Below, one piece after another: positions 17,180 to 25,024 of a DNA stretch of 64,000 bases (positions are counted from its first letter, which is position 1; each line of letters starts with the position of its first letter). The stretch spans positions 1,364,001 to 1,428,000 of the forward strand of contig NZ_CP041165.1 in assembly GCF_014905095.1 (NCBI RefSeq), written 5' to 3'. The notes under the pieces are model-generated. The model was given only the letters and a program-made list of their open reading frames with translations, ran no database searches and was not told the origin of the DNA. Source of the DNA: Sulfurimonas marina (lineage in GTDB: Bacteria; Campylobacterota; Campylobacteria; Campylobacterales; Sulfurimonadaceae). The position numbers were made by a program, and so were the translations under genes.

Positions 17180-19173
17180 AAACCATCTCTATAAAACTAT
17201 TTTTTACCCTTATTATTATTACAGCAATCGTATATCAGTCAATTGCCTTTTACGCATATTATCAAAAATCAAAAACTGGTATTGCCACTTTATTAAAAGA
17301 AAATATTCAAACAAATATGATCAATCTCAAACATATCATTGAGAAAAACATTAAAATCGATAATGTTAATAATATCGTTGCCAATTTAGACAACTATGTA
17401 GCATCAAGCGAGATTATGAAAGATGTACATATTGTCAACAACCATAACAAACTACTCTACTCTTCAGACAGAGAGAATTCTAAATTTCACGAAGATACAA
17501 AATGTGTACAGATATCTCAAACACTTAGTTCCGATATCTTTTCTGAAGAGTGTTACTACTTTACCGTAAAACTACACGATAGACTGCGGCCTTATTACTA
17601 CTATACTTATATATACACAAATAAAGATTATAAAGATTCTCTTCTAAAAAAACAGGTAGAAAAATATACAATATTATTTACCTTCTTAACGTTTATATTT
17701 TTACTCCTTTTATGGTTTAGCCTTAAAGCTATTGTAATCACTCCACTTAAAGAGCTGAAACATTATGCTTACTATAGTGAAAATCCGCCGTTAAATTTTT
17801 TCATTCAAGAGATAGAAAGTATACGCTACTCTCTTACAATGACATTTAAAAGGATGAAAGAGGAACAACAAAAACTCTACGATCTCTCTACTAAAGACCC
17901 GCTAAGCGGACTATACAACCGCTTAAGTCTGATAGAAAAAATCAACTGGCTTATCGCACAGTCAAAAAGAACGAACCAAGGTTTTACCCTTATCTTTCTT
18001 GACTTGGACGACTTTAAAAACATCAATGATTCTTACGGTCATGAGTTTGGAGATATGGTTTTAAAAGAGATCTCTGAAGTGATCCAGTCCTCTTTAAGAA
18101 GTAACGATATCATCTCAAGATTCGGTGGTGATGAATTTGTCATTATCTTACCAAACATTACAGATGTAACAAATATTGTAGAAGTCCTTTCAAAACTCCA
18201 GAAAAAGCTTTTTATGCCTATTTGCCACCAAGAGTTTACATACAATACAACTTCAAGTATGGGAGTTGTTATCTACCCTAAAGATGGTGATGATGCCACC
18301 TCTTTACTGAAAAATGCAGATATAGCGATGTATAAATCAAAAGCTCTAGGAAAAAATAGTTTCAGCTTTTTTACAAATGAGCTTAATGAAGAGCTTAAAG
18401 AGAAACTTCGTATAAAAAGTATGATTGAACTTGCTCTAAAAAACAATGGTTTTGAGCTCCATTACCAGCCCCAGATTGATATTAGCTCAGGGAAGATCAT
18501 AGGATGTGAAGCACTTATTAGAATGATTGATCCTATTGAGGGGATGGTTCCGCCAAATAAATTTATCCCTATTGCTGAACAGAACAACTTAATAGTTCCT
18601 CTTGGGCAATGGATTCTAAAAGAAGCTACATCACAACTCAAAAAATGGGAAAACACCCCTTTGTCTGAATTAAAACTCTCGATCAATGTTTCTGCATTGG
18701 AACTTAATCATAAAGATTTCCTAAGCAGTGTAGAAAAAAGTATTCAAGATATTGACCATAAAAAACTCTCTATCGAACTTACAGAGTCTGTACTTATGAA
18801 CAACTTTAAAAACGATCTTCCTAAAATTCACAAACTTAAAGAGATGGGGCTTACACTCTCTCTTGATGATTTTGGTACCGGGTATTCGTCATTATCGTAT
18901 CTTAAAAACATCCCGTTTGATTTTCTCAAGATCGACAAAAGCTTCATTGATGATATTTTAGAAGATCCAAAAGATAAAATGTTCGTTCAAATCATTATAG
19001 ATATTGCACAAACCATGAATTTAACGGTAGTTGCAGAGGGTGTTGAACTCAAAGCTCAACTTACTATGTTGGAACAACTCGGATGTCACATCTACCAAGG
19101 ATACTATTGTTCTAAACCTCTAAAATGTGAAGAATTTGAAAAACTTTTCCTCTCTCACAAAAACTATAATTAA
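17176..19173 (+). CDS. Transmembrane GGDEF-EAL c-di-GMP enzyme
   Basis: A 665-residue protein with an N-terminal helix (about 8-28), a periplasmic domain (about 29-165), a second helix (about 166-188), then GGDEF and EAL domains. The GGDEF site is intact (RFGGDEF, about residue 315) and has a canonical RxxD inhibitory site five residues before it (RSND). The EAL site is also intact: EALIRM, ELTESVL, LDDFGTGYSSL, KIDKSF and VAEGVE. It can in principle both make and degrade c-di-GMP. Its translation is coupled to the binding lipoprotein upstream, which probably docks on the periplasmic domain and sets the output. Confidence 0.92.
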   Translation: MKTISIKLFFTLIIITAIVYQSIAFYAYYQKSKTGIATLLKENIQTNMINLKHIIEKNIKIDNVNNIVANLDNYVASSEIMKDVHIVNNHNKLLYSSDRENSKFHEDTKCVQISQTLSSDIFSEECYYFTVKLHDRLRPYYYYTYIYTNKDYKDSLLKKQVEKYTILFTFLTFIFLLLLWFSLKAIVITPLKELKHYAYYSENPPLNFFIQEIESIRYSLTMTFKRMKEEQQKLYDLSTKDPLSGLYNRLSLIEKINWLIAQSKRTNQGFTLIFLDLDDFKNINDSYGHEFGDMVLKEISEVIQSSLRSNDIISRFGGDEFVIILPNITDVTNIVEVLSKLQKKLFMPICHQEFTYNTTSSMGVVIYPKDGDDATSLLKNADIAMYKSKALGKNSFSFFTNELNEELKEKLRIKSMIELALKNNGFELHYQPQIDISSGKIIGCEALIRMIDPIEGMVPPNKFIPIAEQNNLIVPLGQWILKEATSQLKKWENTPLSELKLSINVSALELNHKDFLSSVEKSIQDIDHKKLSIELTESVLMNNFKNDLPKIHKLKEMGLTLSLDDFGTGYSSLSYLKNIPFDFLKIDKSFIDDILEDPKDKMFVQIIIDIAQTMNLTVVAEGVELKAQLTMLEQLGCHIYQGYYCSKPLKCEEFEKLFLSHKNYN

Positions 19174-19192
19174 ACTATTACCTTTAATTTAG

Positions 19193-19198
19193 TATAAT
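19193..19198 (+). promoter_or_regulatory. -10 element before pyrD
   Basis: TATAAT sits about 29 bases ahead of the pyrD start, in a short AT-rich gap after the GGDEF-EAL gene. This supports separate transcription of the pyrD-protease unit. Confidence 0.5.
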
Positions 19199-19226
19199 CT
19201 CTCTTATTTTCAATAAGTGGATGACT

Positions 19227-20285
19227 ATGCTAAATTACAATTCTATCAAACCATATCTTTTTAAGTTTCAGCCTGAAAATGCGCACCATATAGCTGAATT
19301 TGTACTCAGACTTCCAAACATTTCGCAACTGCCGTTTAACTCATTTTTAGAATCTCATTTTATCAATGACGAGATCTTAAACCAAGAACTTTTTGGAAGA
19401 ACTTTTTTAAATCCGATAGGTCTCGGGGCTGGTTTTGATAAGAATGCTACAATGATCAGAGGTATTCAAACACTGGGATTCGGCTTTACTGAAATTGGAA
19501 CCGTAACACCAAAGCCACAACCGGGTAATCCAAAACCTCGTATGTTCCGTCATGTTGAAGAGGAAACTATCCAAAATGCAATGGGATTTAATAATGACGG
19601 TGCTTACAAAGTGGTTCAAAGATTAAAAGAGCGTTACCCTTTCTCTACACCTATCGGGATCAATATCGGGAAGAACAAAGTAACTCCTGAAAATGAAGCA
19701 ATAAGTGACTATACACATCTTATTAAAGCGTTTAATGGTCTTGGAGATTATTTTGTAATTAATATCTCTTCACCTAACACACCGGGTCTTCGTGATCTGC
19801 AAAATGAAGAGTTTATCACTGAACTTTTCAAAGAAGCTAAAGCACTGACAGATATGCCGATTTTACTAAAAATTGCTCCAGATATGACAAAAGAGGATGC
19901 TGTGGCACTTACAAAACTTGCAGTTGAAAAAGGTGCTGACGGTATCATCGCTACAAATACTACAATCGATTATTCACTGGTAAAAAATCCTAAAGATATC
20001 GGTGGACTTAGCGGTGCAGTCTTAAAGCAAAAAAGTTTCGAAATTTTTGAAGCAATAGCAAAAGAGTTATATGGTAAAACTACACTTATCTCAGTTGGTG
20101 GGATAGACTCTGCAGAAGAAGCATATAGAAGAATCAAAGCGGGTGCATCTTTAGTACAAGTATACAGTGCTATGATTTTCCACGGTCCGGATCTTATTAT
20201 GAATATAAATAAAGGACTTATTGAACTGCTAAAAGCTGACGGATATAACAACATTACAGAAGCTATCGGAGCAGATAGAAAATGA
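19227..20285 (+). CDS. pyrD: Dihydroorotate dehydrogenase (quinone), class 2
   Basis: This membrane-associated flavoenzyme oxidises dihydroorotate to orotate in pyrimidine synthesis and passes electrons to quinone. It has the class 2 N-terminal helix region (YLFKFQPENAHHIAEFVL), LNPIGLGAGFDKNA, the base-containing VINISSPNTPGLRDLQ with catalytic Ser, and the FMN-binding LISVGGIDSAEEAYRRI and GASLVQVYSAMIF. An upstream ATG at 19221 also exists; I prefer 19227 because the AAGTGG ahead of it is then properly spaced, giving 352 residues. The stop overlaps the next gene's ATG, and C. jejuni is remembered to have the same order (Cj0804-Cj0807). Confidence 0.93.
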   Translation: MLNYNSIKPYLFKFQPENAHHIAEFVLRLPNISQLPFNSFLESHFINDEILNQELFGRTFLNPIGLGAGFDKNATMIRGIQTLGFGFTEIGTVTPKPQPGNPKPRMFRHVEEETIQNAMGFNNDGAYKVVQRLKERYPFSTPIGINIGKNKVTPENEAISDYTHLIKAFNGLGDYFVINISSPNTPGLRDLQNEEFITELFKEAKALTDMPILLKIAPDMTKEDAVALTKLAVEKGADGIIATNTTIDYSLVKNPKDIGGLSGAVLKQKSFEIFEAIAKELYGKTTLISVGGIDSAEEAYRRIKAGASLVQVYSAMIFHGPDLIMNINKGLIELLKADGYNNITEAIGADRK

Positions 20286-21640
20286 TCAAAAGCTTAGCTG
20301 TTTTAGCAGTATCGGCAACTATAATTTTTTCTTCAAACAACGTAACAACTGACAAAGAGAGTGATATGAGTAGAATGAAAACAGTAAAAATGGGAGATAC
20401 ACTCCCGGCATATAAAACAAAAACCTTGGAAAACGGGCTGCAGATTGTAGTTGTTCCTATGGAAAACGACACAAATGTAGTAAGTACAGACATTTTTTAT
20501 AAAGTTGGTAGCCGTAACGAGATTATGGGTAAAACTGGAATTGCTCATATGCTAGAGCATATGAACTTCAAATCAAGTAAGAACCTTCAAGCGGGAGAGT
20601 TTGACAAAGAGGTAAAAAGCATCGGTGGGGTGAACAACGCTTCTACAAGCTTTGACTATACACACTACTACATCAAATCAAGTTCAGACAATATGAAAAA
20701 ATCTATTGAGCTTTATGCTGAACTGATGCAAAACCTTACTTTAAAAGATGAGGAGTTCCAACCTGAGCGTGATGTTGTAACAGAAGAGCGTCGTTGGAGA
20801 ACAGATAACAATCCTCTGGGATACCTTTACTTCAAGCTCTTTAACAATGCATATATATACCATCCGTACCACTGGACACCTATCGGCTTTATGAATGACA
20901 TCCGTACATGGACGATCGAAGATATTAGAGATTTTCACAAAACATATTACCAGCCGCAAAATGCCATTTTAGTTGTAACAGGTGATATTGAGCCTAAAAA
21001 AGTGTTTAATGAGGCACAAAAAGCTTTCGGAGAGATCAAAAACAGTGCAGATATCCCTGAAGTAAAATTTGTAGAACCTGAACAAGACGGTGCTAAAAGA
21101 GTTACTATCCATAAAGAGAGTGAAGTGGAGATGATCGCTATCACTTTCCATATTCCTGATTTTAAAAGTGAAGATCAAGTAACACTTAGTGTAATCTCTG
21201 AGATTCTTTACTCGGGAAAAAGCTCACGCCTTTACAAAGAGCTTGTGAATAAACAACGTCTTGTAAACTCTGTATATGCGTACAATATGGAAAACACAGA
21301 TCCGGGTCTGTTTATCTTTATGGCTACTTGTAACCCTGGTGTAAAAGCAAAAACTGTAGAAAAAGAGCTGATCAAACAGATCAATCTTCTTAAAGAGGAA
21401 AAGGTATCTAAAAAAGAGCTTGAAAAAGTGAAGATCAATACAAAATCTGACTTTATCTATTCACTTGAGAGTGCAACAAGCGTTGCAAATCTTTACGGTA
21501 GTTACCTTGTTCGCGGAGATACAACACCGCTTATGAACTACGAGGAAGCTGTAAATAAAATAACACCGAAGCAAGTACAAAAAATTGCAAATAAATACTT
21601 TAATTTCAACAAATCAACAACGGTTATTCTGAAAAAGTAA
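20282..21640 (+). CDS. M16 family zinc metalloprotease
   Basis: A 452-residue protein with an N-terminal hydrophobic signal (residues 1-18) and the inverted zinc motif HxxEH in AHMLEHMNF (about residues 88-96), with the third ligand Glu farther on in VVTEERRWRTDN. Insulinase-like M16 peptidases cut peptides; this one is probably exported to the periplasm. The family usually has two homologous halves, here active N-terminal and inactive C-terminal in one chain of normal bacterial length. It overlaps pyrD by four bases. Confidence 0.88.
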   Translation: MIKSLAVLAVSATIIFSSNNVTTDKESDMSRMKTVKMGDTLPAYKTKTLENGLQIVVVPMENDTNVVSTDIFYKVGSRNEIMGKTGIAHMLEHMNFKSSKNLQAGEFDKEVKSIGGVNNASTSFDYTHYYIKSSSDNMKKSIELYAELMQNLTLKDEEFQPERDVVTEERRWRTDNNPLGYLYFKLFNNAYIYHPYHWTPIGFMNDIRTWTIEDIRDFHKTYYQPQNAILVVTGDIEPKKVFNEAQKAFGEIKNSADIPEVKFVEPEQDGAKRVTIHKESEVEMIAITFHIPDFKSEDQVTLSVISEILYSGKSSRLYKELVNKQRLVNSVYAYNMENTDPGLFIFMATCNPGVKAKTVEKELIKQINLLKEEKVSKKELEKVKINTKSDFIYSLESATSVANLYGSYLVRGDTTPLMNYEEAVNKITPKQVQKIANKYFNFNKSTTVILKK

Positions 21641-21652
21641 AACTTTTTTAGC

Positions 21653-21658
21653 TATAAT
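21653..21658 (+). promoter_or_regulatory. -10 element before dapA
   Basis: TATAAT at 21653-21658 lies 30 bases ahead of the dapA start chosen at 21688. It overlaps the alternative ATG at 21658, which argues that the longer frame is not translated. Confidence 0.5.
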
Positions 21659-21687
21659 TGCACATAATTTTAAAGAGGGTAAATTAT

Positions 21688-22581
21688 ATGGACATAGTTA
21701 CTGGTTCTTCAACCGCACTAATTACACCATTTAAAAATGGGAAACTGGATGAGCAAAAATATGCTGATCTAATCAAAAGACAAATCAAAAACGGTATGGA
21801 TGCAGTTTGTCCGGTAGGTACTACCGGAGAGAGTGCTACTCTTACACATGACGAAGATATTCGTTGTATAGAGATCGCTGTAGAAGTTTGTAAAGGTACT
21901 GGTACAAAAGTTCTTGCAGGTGCAGGAAGTAATGCTACTCATGAAGCAATTGAAACTGCAAAATACGCACAAAAATGTGGTGTTGATGCTATCTTTTCAG
22001 TAAGTCCTTACTACAACAAACCTTCACAAGAGGGTCTATACCAACACTATAAAGCGATTGCAGAGGCAGTTCCTGAACTTCCTTTTATGTTATATAACGT
22101 TCCTGGACGTACTGGTGTTGATATTCTACCTGAAACAGCAATCAGACTTTTTGACGATGTTAACAATATTTACGGAATTAAAGAAGCAACAGGAAGCTTA
22201 GAGCGTACAACTGCTCTTCTTTCACAAAGACCTGACTTTAAAGTATTCTCAGGTGATGATGCTATTGATTATCCAATTCTTGCAAACGGTGGGGCTGGTA
22301 TTACATCTGTAACATCAAACCTAATGCCTGACCTAAAATCAGAGCTTGTAAGACTTGCTCTTAGCGGTGATTTTGCTGGGGCTAAGGCAATAAATGATAA
22401 ACTATATCCTCTAAATAGTGTTATGTTTTGTGAAGCTAATCCTATTCCGGTAAAAGCAGCTATGTATATTGCTGGGCTTTTAGATACTTTAGAGTACAGA
22501 CTTCCACTTGTTGCTCCAAGTGTTGAAAATATGAAAAAAATCGAAGAAGTAATGAAAAATTACGATATCAAAGGAATGTAA
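21688..22581 (+). CDS. dapA: 4-hydroxy-tetrahydrodipicolinate synthase
   Basis: DapA condenses pyruvate and aspartate semialdehyde, the first committed step of lysine and diaminopimelate synthesis. The start at 21688 is preceded by a good ribosome-binding site (AGAGGG), giving 297 residues beginning MDIVTGSSTALITPF. Class I aldolase features are GTTGESATL, the tyrosine in PYYNKPSQEGLYQHY, and the Schiff-base lysine in YGIKEATGSLERT. A longer frame from 21658 exists but begins inside the probable -10 box. It is 2 bases upstream of the SDR gene and supplies DAP for MurF's pathway. Confidence 0.96.
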   Translation: MDIVTGSSTALITPFKNGKLDEQKYADLIKRQIKNGMDAVCPVGTTGESATLTHDEDIRCIEIAVEVCKGTGTKVLAGAGSNATHEAIETAKYAQKCGVDAIFSVSPYYNKPSQEGLYQHYKAIAEAVPELPFMLYNVPGRTGVDILPETAIRLFDDVNNIYGIKEATGSLERTTALLSQRPDFKVFSGDDAIDYPILANGGAGITSVTSNLMPDLKSELVRLALSGDFAGAKAINDKLYPLNSVMFCEANPIPVKAAMYIAGLLDTLEYRLPLVAPSVENMKKIEEVMKNYDIKGM

Positions 22582-22583
22582 GA

Positions 22584-23360
22584 ATGGCAGATTTTAAAGG
22601 TAAAACTCTTTTTATTAGTGGTGGTACTCGCGGTATCGGTAAAGCAATCGTTTACAAGTTTGCTGAAGCTGGTGCAAATGTTGCATTTACATATGCTTCA
22701 AGTGCAGATACTGCAAATGAGATGGTAGCTGATATTGAATCAAGATTCGGTGTAAAATCTCGTGCCTACAAGCTAAACATCTTAGAGCCTGAAACTTATA
22801 AAGATGTTTTTAAAGAGTTTGATCAAGATTTTGATTCTTTAAACTTTTTTATCTCTAATGCCATCATTTCCGGTCGTGCTGTTGTTGGCGGTTTCGGTCC
22901 ATTTATGAGACTAAAACCAAAAGGTCTGAATAACATCTGGACTGCTACGGTAGATGCGTTTGTTGTTGGAACTCAAGAAGCTGCAAAAAGAATTGAGCAA
23001 GCTGGCGGTGGAAGCATCATCTCTATGAGTTCAACTGGTAACTTAATCTATACACCAAACTATGCAGGTCACGGTGCGAATAAAGCTGCTGTTGAAGCGA
23101 TGGTTAGATATGCTGCTGCTGAGCTTGGTGATAAAAACATTCGTGTAAATGCAGTAAGCGGTGGACCAATCGATACTGATGCACTAAGAGCTTTCCCTAA
23201 CTACGATGAAGTACGTGCGGAAACTGAAAGAAGAAGTCCATTAAATAGAATGGGATTCCCGGAAGATTTAAGCGGTGCTTGTAAATTCTTATGTAGCGAT
23301 GAAGCTGGATGGATTACAGGTCATACACTTATCATCGATGGTGGGACTACGTTCCAATAA
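22584..23360 (+). CDS. FabL-like enoyl-ACP reductase (SDR family)
   Basis: A 258-residue short-chain dehydrogenase with the cofactor loop SGGTRGIGKA near the N-terminus and a C-terminal DGGTTFQ. The catalytic pair is spaced Tyr-x6-Lys (YAGHGANK), unlike the Tyr-x3-Lys of ordinary SDRs. That spacing is the mark of enoyl-ACP reductases such as FabI and FabL, and FabL is the better fit from its Rossmann loop. The expected reaction is NAD(P)H-dependent reduction of enoyl-ACP in fatty-acid synthesis. C. jejuni has an SDR (Cj0807) in the same position after dapA. Classification as FabL rather than an unassigned SDR is inference. Confidence 0.78.
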   Translation: MADFKGKTLFISGGTRGIGKAIVYKFAEAGANVAFTYASSADTANEMVADIESRFGVKSRAYKLNILEPETYKDVFKEFDQDFDSLNFFISNAIISGRAVVGGFGPFMRLKPKGLNNIWTATVDAFVVGTQEAAKRIEQAGGGSIISMSSTGNLIYTPNYAGHGANKAAVEAMVRYAAAELGDKNIRVNAVSGGPIDTDALRAFPNYDEVRAETERRSPLNRMGFPEDLSGACKFLCSDEAGWITGHTLIIDGGTTFQ

Positions 23361-23362
23361 AA

Positions 23363-23389
23363 AGTAGTAAGGTTTTATAACCTTCTACT
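23363..23389 (-). terminator. Terminator of the metal-uptake operon
   Basis: Two arms, AGTAGTAAGGTT and AACCTTCTACT, form a stem with one bulged base and a 4-base loop. On the minus strand the stem is followed by CTTTTTATT, a good U-tract, just after the stop of the permease gene. It may also stop plus-strand transcription from dapA. Confidence 0.65.
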
Positions 23390-24143
23390 CCTCTACTTTC
23401 TCTTTTTTATCATTTAACATTACAAATCCCAACGAAACAATTACCATAACAAATATAATGCTGTATCCCGTAGGAAGATCAAAACTGTATGAACCTATCA
23501 TGGCAGCGATTATTGCAACTGTTCCCATAAACCAGGCTACAACCAATGGGGAAAATCTGTTTTGAACTAAACCTATATATGCCGGAGCAATTAAAAGAGC
23601 AAATACAACGAGAACTCCTGCAACCTGTACTGATGATGTAACAGTCAAAGCAAGCATTACAAAAAATGTCATCTCTTTTAAAAACCCTTTCATTTTAGGA
23701 TAAAGTATAAACATAACTATAGAGATTGGTATATAGAGTGCTAAACTTTTGTAAAAGTCCTCTTGTGATGTAAAGAGTATATCTGCAGCGCTGAGTTTGG
23801 AGAAGATCTCCATCCCCTCAGCACTTTTTGAAAGAATAATCATAATAGAAGAGATACCAAGGGCATATAAAAGCCCTATAAAGGCTTCTACATTCTTGAT
23901 ATTTTTACTTGCCCAAGCAATGATAAGTGCTGCAAAGATAGCGAAACTTAACACTAGTAGTGTTTGGTATGCACCATCTAAAAATGCAACACTCAACGCC
24001 ATCCCGATAGCTGCAATCTGTCCGATCGCAAGGTCTGTAAAGATTACACCTCTGCGAATGATCTCTACACCGAAAACAGCATGGATGTAAACAAGTAAAA
24101 AAGCCAGCATAAATGCCGGCCAAAAAATCTCTATTATCTGCAT
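23385..24143 (-). CDS. znuB: Zinc/manganese-type ABC transporter permease (ZnuB-like)
   Basis: A 252-residue protein with about eight membrane helices of the ABC-3 family that imports Zn or Mn. The first residues, QIIEIFWPAFMLAFLLVYIH, and the motif GVVFAL-like VAGVLVVFALLIAPAYIG fit ZnuB/MntB/TroC-type permeases. It overlaps the binding-protein gene by ten bases, so both are co-translated. No ATPase (ZnuC) gene lies next to it, so the importer depends on an ATPase encoded elsewhere. The zinc call is inferred from the cluster. Confidence 0.82.
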   Translation of the reverse strand: MQIIEIFWPAFMLAFLLVYIHAVFGVEIIRRGVIFTDLAIGQIAAIGMALSVAFLDGAYQTLLVLSFAIFAALIIAWASKNIKNVEAFIGLLYALGISSIMIILSKSAEGMEIFSKLSAADILFTSQEDFYKSLALYIPISIVMFILYPKMKGFLKEMTFFVMLALTVTSSVQVAGVLVVFALLIAPAYIGLVQNRFSPLVVAWFMGTVAIIAAMIGSYSFDLPTGYSIIFVMVIVSLGFVMLNDKKEKVEE

Positions 24144-25015
24144 AATCTCATTTCAATCGTATTGTAAAAACTCTTAAGTGTATCAGTCCCTTCAACACTA
24201 CCAACATCGTGTGGGATAATTACAACTTCCGCACCCGTTTTTTCCGCTATAAATTTAGCAGTTTTCTTCTCATGATATACATCCTGAAGAATCGTTTTTA
24301 CCTCTTTCTCTTTTACAAGATTAATAGTTTTTAGTGTATTTTTTGAACTTGGAGTGATCCCAGGAAGAGGTTCAATATTTCCATAAAGATCAAACTTATA
24401 TCTTTTTAGAAAGTATGTAAAAAGGTCGTGATACTGAACAACTTTCGTCCCTTCACACTTTGCCATTTTTGCATCGTACTCTTTTAGATATTGATTCCAG
24501 TCCGCTAAAAATGCTGCAAGATTTTGCTCATAAACAACACTGTTTGAGCTGTCTAATAATGCAAGTTTTCTACTAATAAGTTTTGCAATGATCCCTACAT
24601 TATGCGGGTCAAGTGCAAAGTGAGGATTACCATCTGGGTGAACATCTCCTAAAGCACGAGAAACTACTGCAGGTTTGTTCAGCATTGTAATAACACCACT
24701 TACATCTAAAAACCCTTTTGCACCGACATTAAGCTCTCTGTTTTGTGCACCGCGAAGAAGTGGCGGCAACCAACCTATCTCTAGCTGCCCGCCGTTTACA
24801 ACAAGCAGATCAGCTTTGCGAAGTTTTGTAATAAGAGATGGTTTTGGTACTACAAAGTGTGGATCAAACGTAGGATCAGCCAATACATCTACTTTAACAT
24901 TCTCACCACCTACCTCTTTTACGATCTCACCTAAGTATGCATATGTTGTTACAACATTTACCTTTGCAAAGAGTGATACGCTTGCCAATAAAGTTAATAA
25001 TAATATTTTTCTCAT
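24134..25015 (-). CDS. znuA: Metal ABC transporter substrate-binding protein (ZnuA-like)
   Basis: A 293-residue periplasmic protein with a Sec signal (residues 1-17, LLASVSLFA) and the cluster A-I (ZnuA/TroA) fold. Likely metal ligands are the histidines in TFDPHFVV (about 53), GNPHFALDPHN (about 131) and VQYHDLFTY (about 198) plus the acidic residue in IPHDVG. It captures Zn (or Mn) and hands it to the permease that overlaps it downstream. The gene starts 9 bases after the outer-membrane protein gene. A His-rich loop typical of many ZnuA proteins is absent here, but the outer-membrane protein upstream carries one. Confidence 0.85.
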   Translation of the reverse strand: MRKILLLTLLASVSLFAKVNVVTTYAYLGEIVKEVGGENVKVDVLADPTFDPHFVVPKPSLITKLRKADLLVVNGGQLEIGWLPPLLRGAQNRELNVGAKGFLDVSGVITMLNKPAVVSRALGDVHPDGNPHFALDPHNVGIIAKLISRKLALLDSSNSVVYEQNLAAFLADWNQYLKEYDAKMAKCEGTKVVQYHDLFTYFLKRYKFDLYGNIEPLPGITPSSKNTLKTINLVKEKEVKTILQDVYHEKKTAKFIAEKTGAEVVIIPHDVGSVEGTDTLKSFYNTIEMRLCR

Positions 25016-25024
25016 CCTCTGCTC

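Noticed and set aside
21658-21690. Upstream ATG for dapA giving a 307-residue product
   Set aside because: It begins inside a TATAAT promoter box and lacks a ribosome-binding site, whereas 21688 has AGAGGG at good spacing.
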